Positions 57,911-64,000 of a DNA stretch of 64,000 bases are shown piece by piece; position 1 is the stretch's first letter; every line of letters begins with the position of its first letter. The translations under genes were made by a program, and so were the position numbers. The stretch is from Salipiger profundus (GTDB lineage: Bacteria; Pseudomonadota; Alphaproteobacteria; Rhodobacterales; Rhodobacteraceae), in contig NZ_CP014797.1 of NCBI RefSeq assembly GCF_001969385.1, positions 62,001-126,000 of the forward strand. Direction: 5' to 3'. Below the pieces are notes generated by a model. The model was given only the letters and a program-made list of their open reading frames with translations, ran no database searches and was not told where the DNA came from.

Positions 57911-58882
57911 ATGAAAATTACCCACATCACCACGGCCTTCGTGTGCGCGCTCGGCCTCGGCACCCCGGTCTTCGCCCAGAGCGAGATCGACAACCCCGAG
58001 TGCGTTGCGCCCGCGAACCCCGGCGGTGGCTTCGACCTGACCTGCCGCGTGGCGCAGACCGGCCTCGAGCCGCATGTCTCCGAGCCCGTGCAGGTCACCT
58101 TCATGCCCGGCGGCATCGGCGCCGTGGCCTTCAACCAGTTCAACACCAACCGCACCGATGACGGCTCGGCGATCGTCGCCTGGTCGACCGGGTCGCTGCT
58201 GAACATCATCCTCGGCAAGTACGGCGAGTTCGACGAGAACGATGTGCGCTGGCTCGCGACCGCAGGTGCCGACTTTGGCGCCGTGGTCGTGTCCGCCGAC
58301 AGCGAGTACAACTCGCTCAAGGACGTGATGGATGACCTCGCCTCCGACCCGCAGTCGGTGGTCGTGGGCGCCGGCGGCTCGGTCGGCTCGCAGGACTGGA
58401 TGAAGGGCGCGCTGCTGATGCGCGAGGCGGGCGGCACGCCCATGCAGATGCGCTACGTCGCCTTCGACGGCGGCGGCGATGCCATCGCGGCACTGCTCGG
58501 CGGCTCGATCGAGGTCTACACCGGCGACGTCGGCGAGATGGTGCCCTACCTCGAGAGCGGCGACATGAAGATCCTCGCGACCCTCGCGCCCGAGCGCCTC
58601 GACGCGCCCTTCGACGAGATCCCGACCGCCAAGGAAGAGGGCTACGACGTCGAGTGGACGATCATGCGCGGCTTCTACATGGGCAAGGACGTCTCCGACG
58701 CCGACTACCAGAAATGGGTCGACGCCTTCGAGGCCGCCTACGCAACCGAGGAATTCGCCAAGGTCCAGAACGAGCGTGGCCTGCTGCCGCTCAACATGTC
58801 CGGCGAAGAGCTGACCAGCTCGATCAACACGACGATGGGCGAGCTTCGCACCATCGCCACCGAAGCGGGTCTCATCCAGTAA
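57911..58882 (+). CDS. tctC: Tripartite tricarboxylate transporter solute-binding protein
   Basis: The 323-residue periplasmic protein has a signal peptide ending near residue 22 (GTPVFA) and the TctC pattern: ECVAPANPGGGFDLTCR ligand loop, NIILGKYGEF, and DGGGDAIAALLGGSIEVYTGDVGEM. The start follows GGGAGGATCTC. The substrate may be a di- or tricarboxylate. A hairpin 17 bases past its stop probably lowers expression of the membrane subunits relative to this protein. Confidence 0.93.
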   Translation: MKITHITTAFVCALGLGTPVFAQSEIDNPECVAPANPGGGFDLTCRVAQTGLEPHVSEPVQVTFMPGGIGAVAFNQFNTNRTDDGSAIVAWSTGSLLNIILGKYGEFDENDVRWLATAGADFGAVVVSADSEYNSLKDVMDDLASDPQSVVVGAGGSVGSQDWMKGALLMREAGGTPMQMRYVAFDGGGDAIAALLGGSIEVYTGDVGEMVPYLESGDMKILATLAPERLDAPFDEIPTAKEEGYDVEWTIMRGFYMGKDVSDADYQKWVDAFEAAYATEEFAKVQNERGLLPLNMSGEELTSSINTTMGELRTIATEAGLIQ

Positions 58883-58898
58883 ACCCGCTCTCTCCCGC

Positions 58899-58929
58899 AG
58901 GGCCGTCTCCGGGTTCCGGGGGCGGCCCT
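58899..58929 (+). terminator. Hairpin between tctC and tctB
   Basis: AGGGCCG (58899-58905) pairs with CGGCCCT (58923-58929). With no T run it is more likely a partial attenuator or 3'-end stabiliser for tctC. Confidence 0.45.
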
Positions 58930-58976
58930 CGCGGCAGATACGACTTTCCCACATTCCGACACACAGGAGGTTTCCC

Positions 58977-59453
58977 ATGGCCGACCGCATCTTCGCGGCG
59001 GTTCTGCTGGCCGTGTCCATCGGCTACGCGGTGATCGCCTTCACCGTCATCAGCGCCCCGTTCCAGTATGACCCGCTCGGCCCCGAAAGCTGGCCGCAAA
59101 TCCTCTCGGTCGTCGCGATCCTGTGCCTGCTGGGCATCCTCTGGAAGCCCGACACCAATCGTCTCGACGTCACGAAGCGCGTCTGGTTCCGGCTCGCCAC
59201 CGCGGTGGTGATGCTGCTCGCCTACGGCGATCTCTACGAACCACTGGGCTTCGTGCTCTCGACCATTCTCTTCGGCACGCTGATGGCGCTGATGCTGGGC
59301 GCACCGAAACTGCGCGCCCTGGGCTTCGGCGTCGCCGCCGGCATCTTCGGCTGGCTGCTCTGCGTGACGCTCATGGACCTCAACCTGCCCGAGGGCGCCC
59401 TGATCGAGTATCTGCTCGAGGCGACGACGGCAGACCAGGAAGGAGGCAACTGA
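58977..59453 (+). CDS. tctB: Tripartite tricarboxylate transporter small membrane subunit
   Basis: The 158-residue protein has four predicted helices and the TctB segment DPLGPESWPQILSVVAILC. The start follows ACAGGAGGTTTCCC. Its stop shares a base with the tctA start (TGATG). Confidence 0.9.
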   Translation: MADRIFAAVLLAVSIGYAVIAFTVISAPFQYDPLGPESWPQILSVVAILCLLGILWKPDTNRLDVTKRVWFRLATAVVMLLAYGDLYEPLGFVLSTILFGTLMALMLGAPKLRALGFGVAAGIFGWLLCVTLMDLNLPEGALIEYLLEATTADQEGGN

Positions 59454-60970
59454 TGGACGCGGTTCTTTCCGGTCTCGGGACCGGCTTCGCGGTCGCGCTC
59501 GACCCGTTCAACCTCATGCTCGTGCTGGTCGGCTGCTTCGTCGGCACCCTGATCGGCGCGCTCCCGGGGCTCGGCCCCATCAACGGCGTGGCGATCCTGC
59601 TGCCCATCGCCTACGGTCTCGGCTTCCAGCCCGAGGCGGCGCTGATCCTGCTCGCCGGCATCTATTACGGCGCCGAATACGGCGGCCGGATCTCGTCGAT
59701 CCTGCTCAACGTGCCGGGCGACGCGGGCGCGGTGATGACCACGCTCGACGGCAACCCGATGGCCAGGGCCGGGCAGGCCGGGCGGGCGCTGTCGCTCTCG
59801 GCGGTCGCCTCGTTCATCGGCGGCACCTTCGCGGTGATCCTGATGTCGCTCTTCGCCCCGGCGCTGGCCAAGTTCGCGGTGACCTTCGGGCCCGCCGACT
59901 ACGTCGCGCTGATGGTCTTCGCCTTCGCATCGCTCGCCTCGCTCGTCGGCAAGAGCACCGTGAAGACGCTGCTCGGCGCGACCATCGGCCTGATGCTTGC
60001 GACCATCGGCCTCGACGCCAACACCGGTGTCGCGCGCTACACCTTCGGCATTCCCGACATCCTTGCAGGCATCGACTTCCTGATCGTCGTCGTGGGTCTC
60101 TTCGGCATGGCGGAACTGCTGACGCTGGTCGAGCACCAGGCCCGCGGCACGCTGAAGTCGCTGCCCGTGGACAAGAGCTTCGTGAAGATGTCGGACCTCG
60201 CGCTGGCCAAGTGGACCATCGTGCGCTCGTCGGTCATCGGCTTCTTCATCGGCATCCTGCCCGGCACCGGTGCCTCGGTCGCCTCGGCCGTGGCCTATGG
60301 CACCGAGAAGCGCGTGTCCGACACCGAAGGCACCTTCGGAAACGGCGACCCGCGCGGCCTCGCGGCGCCCGAAGCGGCCAACAACGCGGCAGCGGGCGGC
60401 GCGATGGTGCCGATGCTCACGCTGGGCATCCCCGGCTCGGGCACCACGGCGATCCTTCTCGGCGCGCTGCTGATGTTCAACATCCAGCCCGGTCCGACCA
60501 TGTTCACCCAGCGTCCCGAGGTGGCATGGGGGCTCGTCGCTTCGATGTACATCGGCAACGTGGCGCTGCTGGTCATCAACCTGCCGCTGGTCGGGCTCTT
60601 CGCCCGGATGCTGACGATCCCGCAGCACTACCTGACGCCGCTGATCGCGATCCTCGCCTTCATCGGCATCTATACCATCGTCGGCAACCCGCACGACCTG
60701 ATGATGATCACCGCGCTCGGGGTCTTCGGCTGGTTCCTGCGGAAGATGGATTTCTCGCTCGCGCCGGTCATCCTCGGCTTCGTGCTGGGAGGCCTGTTCG
60801 AGGACAATCTTCGCCGGTCCCTCTCGATCTCGGGCGGCGACTGGGGCATCCTCGTCTCGAACTGGAAGAGCATCCTGCTCTACGTGCTGGCACTCGTTGT
60901 GGTGATCCTTCCGATCTGGATGGGTCGGCGGGCCCGCACCCGCAACGCCGAGGGCGATGATGTGGCATGA
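59453..60970 (+). CDS. tctA: Tripartite tricarboxylate transporter large membrane subunit
   Basis: The 505-residue protein has about twelve helices and the TctA motifs GTLIGALPGLGPINGVAILLP, YYGAEYGGRISSILLNVPGDAGAVMTTLDG and, in the second half, FFIGILPGTGASVASAVAYGTEKR and LTLGIPGSGTTAILLGALL. It is the transport channel working with TctB and TctC. It overlaps the next gene by ATGA. Confidence 0.94.
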   Translation: MDAVLSGLGTGFAVALDPFNLMLVLVGCFVGTLIGALPGLGPINGVAILLPIAYGLGFQPEAALILLAGIYYGAEYGGRISSILLNVPGDAGAVMTTLDGNPMARAGQAGRALSLSAVASFIGGTFAVILMSLFAPALAKFAVTFGPADYVALMVFAFASLASLVGKSTVKTLLGATIGLMLATIGLDANTGVARYTFGIPDILAGIDFLIVVVGLFGMAELLTLVEHQARGTLKSLPVDKSFVKMSDLALAKWTIVRSSVIGFFIGILPGTGASVASAVAYGTEKRVSDTEGTFGNGDPRGLAAPEAANNAAAGGAMVPMLTLGIPGSGTTAILLGALLMFNIQPGPTMFTQRPEVAWGLVASMYIGNVALLVINLPLVGLFARMLTIPQHYLTPLIAILAFIGIYTIVGNPHDLMMITALGVFGWFLRKMDFSLAPVILGFVLGGLFEDNLRRSLSISGGDWGILVSNWKSILLYVLALVVVILPIWMGRRARTRNAEGDDVA

Positions 60971-62013
60971 CGGGGCCGGTAATGACCGGCACTGAAGCAA
61001 GAACCGCGGCGGTGACCTTCACCGCCGCGCTCGCGGGGGCGGCTCTGGCCGCCCTCGCAGGCATTCCGGCCGGGTCGCTCATCGGGGCGCTGCTGGCGGT
61101 CGCGATGGTCTCTGCGGTGGGGCAGGCGGTGCACGTTCCGGTGCTGGCCCGCGACATCGCCTTCCTCATCATCGGCATCTCGCTCGGCTCGGGCATCGAC
61201 AGCTCGGTCGTGCCGCATCTGCCGGGCTGGTCGGTGAGCCTTGCCGGGCTCGCCATCGGGCTGGTCGCGACCATGGCGGTAAGCTCGTGGCTGCTGACCC
61301 GCGTTTTCGGCATCGACCGCGAGACGGCGGTGCTCGCGAGCTCGCCCGGCACCATGTCGAACGCGGTGGCCATCGCCGCCGAGGGCCGGGGCGACCCGGC
61401 GGCGGTGATGATCCTCCAGCTGATGCGGCTGGTGATCCTCGTCACCCTCGTGCCGCCGCTGGCGGCCCTCGTCGACGCACCGGGTGGGGCAGGGGGGCCG
61501 GCCCGCGAGATCATGCCGCTCTGGGGGCTGGCGCTGCTTCTCGTCATCGGGCTGCCGCTCGGTCGCTTCGCCGGAGCGCGTGGCATCTCGGCGGCCTGCC
61601 TGCTGACGGGCATCCTGCTGAGCGGCTCGGTCCATGCCACGGGGCTTCTGCACGGGGCCGCGCCGCCGTGGATGATCTTCCTCGGCTTCACCATGACCGG
61701 CGCCGCGGTCGGCACGCGGATCAGCCGCATCGACCTGCGCTCGGCGCTCCGGCTCGGCTGGGCGGGCGTCGTCGTCGTAGGTGTGGCGCTCGGCATGGCG
61801 GTGGTTTTCGCGCTGCTGACCTGGACGGTCACCGGGCTGCCCATCGGGCAGGTGCTGATCGCCTACGCGCCCGGCGGAGTCGAGGCGATGGCGGCGATCG
61901 GTCTCGCGCTCGGCTACGACCCGGCCTTCGTCGCGGCGCATCACTTCGCGCGGATCGTGATCCTGCTGGGGCTCATCCCGGTGTTCCTGCGGGCGGCGCG
62001 CTCGGCGGGCTGA
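60967..62013 (+). CDS. AbrB-family (duplicated) integral membrane protein
   Basis: The 348-residue protein has ten or so helices in two repeats. GIPAGSLIGALLAVAM and FLIIGISLGSGID in the first half recur as LPLGRFAGARGISAACLLTGILL and FLGFTMTGAAVGTRIS in the second, and ASSPGTMSNAVAIAAEGRGDP and AYAPGGVEAMAAIGLALGYDP are typical of the AbrB duplication family. Function in the family is unclear, although AbrB of E. coli was tied to aidB expression. Here it is translationally coupled to tctA and may be an accessory or second transporter. Confidence 0.87.
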   Translation: MTGPVMTGTEARTAAVTFTAALAGAALAALAGIPAGSLIGALLAVAMVSAVGQAVHVPVLARDIAFLIIGISLGSGIDSSVVPHLPGWSVSLAGLAIGLVATMAVSSWLLTRVFGIDRETAVLASSPGTMSNAVAIAAEGRGDPAAVMILQLMRLVILVTLVPPLAALVDAPGGAGGPAREIMPLWGLALLLVIGLPLGRFAGARGISAACLLTGILLSGSVHATGLLHGAAPPWMIFLGFTMTGAAVGTRISRIDLRSALRLGWAGVVVVGVALGMAVVFALLTWTVTGLPIGQVLIAYAPGGVEAMAAIGLALGYDPAFVAAHHFARIVILLGLIPVFLRAARSAG

Positions 62014-62292
62014 GAGGGGGGCGGGCAAGACATTGCATTGACGCCCCCGGCAGCATCCGACACCTCCCGACGCTTGAGGGAGCCGCGCGGCGTCGGGCCG
62101 CGGACTGGCGAACGGCGCTCGGAATCCCTCGATTTATCCCTGCCAGGTCCGGAAACCCTCGAAGCTGAGCGCCAAGCCCGCCCAAATCGCCGGTCCGGGG
62201 GGCGGCCCGGCGATGCGCGGCGGCCTTCGGCCTTTGTTCCGCGCTGCCGCGTCGTGACACGATCCGCGCTGGCGCGTGTTATCATGAACAAG
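62014..62292. other. Intergenic stretch after the tct operon
   Basis: No credible gene or known element is seen. It is GC-rich with short inverted repeats, and ends at a strong terminator. Confidence 0.5.
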
Positions 62293-62324
62293 AACCGCCC
62301 CCGCAAAGAGTTGCGGGGGCGGTT
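62293..62324. terminator. Strong bidirectional terminator
   Basis: AACCGCCCCCGCAA (62293-62306) and TTGCGGGGGCGGTT (62311-62324) form a perfect 14-bp stem with an AGAG loop. It separates the tct operon from the convergent cytochrome gene. Confidence 0.9.
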
Positions 62325-62380
62325 TCGCATATCAGGCTCGGGCAGGGCGCTCTGCCTGGAAGCAGCTGCCCGTCACCCGC

Positions 62381-62980
62381 TCAGGACGCGGGGCAGGCCG
62401 AGCCGGTGTCGATCCAGGCCTTGGTCAGCTCGCCGAAGATCTCCTGCGAGCCCGGCGCCGGTTCGCGGCCCTCGCCGGGGTGCCAGCCCCAGCCGACCAG
62501 CCCGTCCTCGGCGTTGTGCTCGTGCAGCTCCGCCATGCTGCGGCCGCCGTTGCGCTCGGGGTCCTTGAGCTGGGCGCAGATCTCGGCGGCGCTCTTGCCG
62601 ATCCAGCCGGTCTCGAGCGGTGCGAGCTGCCATGGCTCGTGGCCCGGGATCGAGCCCTCCTTGGTGGTGAACTCGACGTTCTCGGTGCCGTGGCAGGTGG
62701 TGCAGCGCATCCCCGGCGCGCCGAAGTCATTGGCGCCCCGGACCACCGGCGGCTCGTGCATCTGCATCTCCATGCCCTGCCGGGGGCTGTTGTCGACCGG
62801 GTGGCAGTTCAGACAGCGCGGGTGCTGGATCACCTTCAGCATCTCGTCGAAATAGGCGACCGAACGCTCGGACTCGGCCTCGATGCCCTCGAACTCGTCG
62901 ACGGTGCGCAGACCGTTCACGGTGTCGGCAAGGGCCGGGGCCGCGACGAGCATCGCGGCCAGGATAAGGGTCTTGCGCAT
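62381..62980 (-). CDS. Diheme c-type cytochrome (isoquinoline 1-oxidoreductase-associated)
   Basis: The 199-residue exported protein has a signal peptide (residues 1-18, APALA) and two heme sites, C56-x2-C59-H60 and C93-x2-C96-H97. Met ligands may come from GMEMQMHEP. Such proteins are commonly encoded next to IorB-type molybdenum hydroxylase subunits and should pass electrons from the enzyme to the respiratory chain. It starts three bases after the upstream gene's stop. Confidence 0.87.
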   Translation of the reverse strand: MRKTLILAAMLVAAPALADTVNGLRTVDEFEGIEAESERSVAYFDEMLKVIQHPRCLNCHPVDNSPRQGMEMQMHEPPVVRGANDFGAPGMRCTTCHGTENVEFTTKEGSIPGHEPWQLAPLETGWIGKSAAEICAQLKDPERNGGRSMAELHEHNAEDGLVGWGWHPGEGREPAPGSQEIFGELTKAWIDTGSACPAS

Positions 62981-62983
62981 GGA

Positions 62984-64000
62984 TCAGGCCTCCGCGGACT
63001 TGGAGAAGGGAAGGGTGGTCACCGATTTGCCGGTGAGCGCGCGCCAGGCGTTGGCGACGGCCGGGCCGATGGGCGGCAGCCCCGGCTCGCCCACGCCGGT
63101 GGGGTCGGCGTCCGAGGCGATGATCTCGACCGTCACCTCGGGCATCTCGTGGATGCGCAGCATCCGGTAGCTGTCGAAGTTCGACTGCTGCACGGTGCCG
63201 CCCTCGCCAAGCGTGATCTCGTCGAAGAGCACGGTGCCGAGGCCGAAGCCCACGCCACCCTCCATCTGCGCGCGGATCACGTTGGGGTTGACCGCGACGC
63301 CGCAGTCGACCGCGCACCAGACCCGGTGCACCTTGGGCATGCCACCTTCGTCCGACACCTCGGCGATCTGCGCCACGTAGGTCTCGAAGCTCTCGTGGAC
63401 GGCGACGCCATAGGCCTTGTCGCCCTTGACCCTGGTGCCGTCCCAGCCGGCCATTTCGGCCACCTTCTCGAGCACCCCGCGATCACGGCCCCTGTCGGAC
63501 TTCAGCAGGTCGAGCCGGCCCTGCACCGGGTCCTTGCCCTGCGCCTCCAGCACCATGTCGAGGAACACCTCGGTGGCATAGCCGGTGTGGGTGTGGCCGA
63601 CCGAGCGCCACCACAGCACGGTGACCGGGCTTTCCTGCTGCACCCAGCCGACGCGGGCGTTGGCCAGGTCGTAAGGCATCTTGGTCGAGCCCTCGTAGGA
63701 GGTCGGGTCCATGCCGTCCTGCATCATCTGCGCCATCGGGCCGCCCGCCATGATCGACTGGTTCACGATCACGTCTTCCCAGCCGAGCAGATTGCCGTCG
63801 CCGTCGATGCCGGCGCGCATCCTGTGGATGGTGAGCGGGCGGTAGTAGCCGCCGTGCAGGTCGTCTTCACGGGTCCAGAGCAGCTTGTAGGTGCCGGGGC
63901 CGCCGGCCTTGGCGACCTCGCCCAGCTCCGAGGCAAAATGCGCGGTGTCCTGCGCGCGCCGGCCGAAGCTGCCACCGGCGAGCATCACGTTGACCGCGAC
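62984..64000 (-). CDS. Molybdopterin-dependent oxidoreductase large subunit (IorB-like), partial
   Basis: Only the C-terminal 338 residues are in the window; the frame runs off the right edge. [68 protein letters not shown] and the [17 protein letters not shown] segment, with the conserved active-site glutamate of xanthine-oxidase-family enzymes, identify it. It hydroxylates or oxidises an aldehyde or N-heterocycle in the periplasm in related systems. A small 2Fe-2S subunit gene is expected beyond the window. Confidence 0.9.
   Translation of the reverse strand, partial: VAVNVMLAGGSFGRRAQDTAHFASELGEVAKAGGPGTYKLLWTREDDLHGGYYRPLTIHRMRAGIDGDGNLLGWEDVIVNQSIMAGGPMAQMMQDGMDPTSYEGSTKMPYDLANARVGWVQQESPVTVLWWRSVGHTHTGYATEVFLDMVLEAQGKDPVQGRLDLLKSDRGRDRGVLEKVAEMAGWDGTRVKGDKAYGVAVHESFETYVAQIAEVSDEGGMPKVHRVWCAVDCGVAVNPNVIRAQMEGGVGFGLGTVLFDEITLGEGGTVQQSNFDSYRMLRIHEMPEVTVEIIASDADPTGVGEPGLPPIGPAVANAWRALTGKSVTTLPFSKSAEA

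Overview
The window is GC-rich DNA (about two thirds G+C by eye) from an alphaproteobacterium of the Rhodobacteraceae (roseobacter / Salipiger-like). The evidence is the density of TRAP, TTT and ABC uptake systems, the Agrobacterium-type oxidative galacturonate pathway, and a dispersed intergenic repeat with the core TTCTGGCCAGAAATAT. A replication and partition module near the middle (DnaA-like initiator, AT-rich iteron region, parA, parB, palindromes after parB) indicates an extrachromosomal replicon (plasmid or chromid) of the DnaA-like type known from roseobacters. An integrated copy cannot be excluded.

Layout. (1) 1-8.9 kb: a catabolic cluster for an unidentified sugar. It holds a two-subunit transketolase, a fused DhaK-DhaL kinase and a TIM-barrel enzyme on the minus strand, facing an SDR dehydrogenase and a TRAP transporter on the plus strand. 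(2) 8.9-21.3 kb: a LysR regulator, then a minus-strand pentitol (ribitol/xylitol) region: xylitol dehydrogenase, xylulokinase, AraC regulator, sugar ABC importer, ribitol dehydrogenase, ribulokinase-type kinase, a second SDR and a HAD phosphatase. (3) 21.5-46.9 kb, continued at 50.5-52.2 kb: a pectin/galacturonate island. It contains two FadR-type GntR regulators, an enolase-superfamily enzyme with a peptide-class ABC importer, KdgF, an AraC regulator, an oligogalacturonide-type ABC importer, a GH28 polygalacturonase, a GH105 unsaturated glycuronyl hydrolase, the complete Udh-Gli-Gci-KdgD-dehydrogenase route from galacturonate to 2-oxoglutarate with its own TRAP transporter, and KduI/KduD. (4) 47-50.5 kb: the replicon core, inserted inside that island. 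(5) 52.2-54.6 kb: a sparsely coding stretch with a small ORF, hairpins exposing anti-Shine-Dalgarno loops, and thiD behind a TPP riboswitch. (6) 54.7-62.0 kb: a TctD-type response regulator, a histidine kinase fused to a solute-binding protein, tctCBA and an AbrB-family membrane protein. (7) 62.4 kb to the right edge: a diheme cytochrome c and the C-terminal part of a molybdopterin oxidoreductase subunit (isoquinoline-1-oxidoreductase type).

How the genes work together. Oligogalacturonides would enter by the ABC importer and be cut by GH28 and GH105. Saturated galacturonate goes through Udh, Gli, Gci, KdgD and the semialdehyde dehydrogenase to 2-oxoglutarate. Unsaturated galacturonate goes through KdgF, KduI and KduD to 2-keto-3-deoxygluconate, whose kinase and aldolase are not in the window. 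Variants of a TTGTCATACA(G/C) motif occur in six promoter regions of this island and nowhere else that I noticed. The two GntR regulators carry the same SRTVVREA recognition segment, so a shared operator and a single regulon are likely.

The least explained items are the sensor kinase / solute-binding-protein fusion, the minus-strand hairpins whose G.U pairs indicate the transcribed strand and whose loops expose CUCCUCC, and the split-transketolase sugar cluster.
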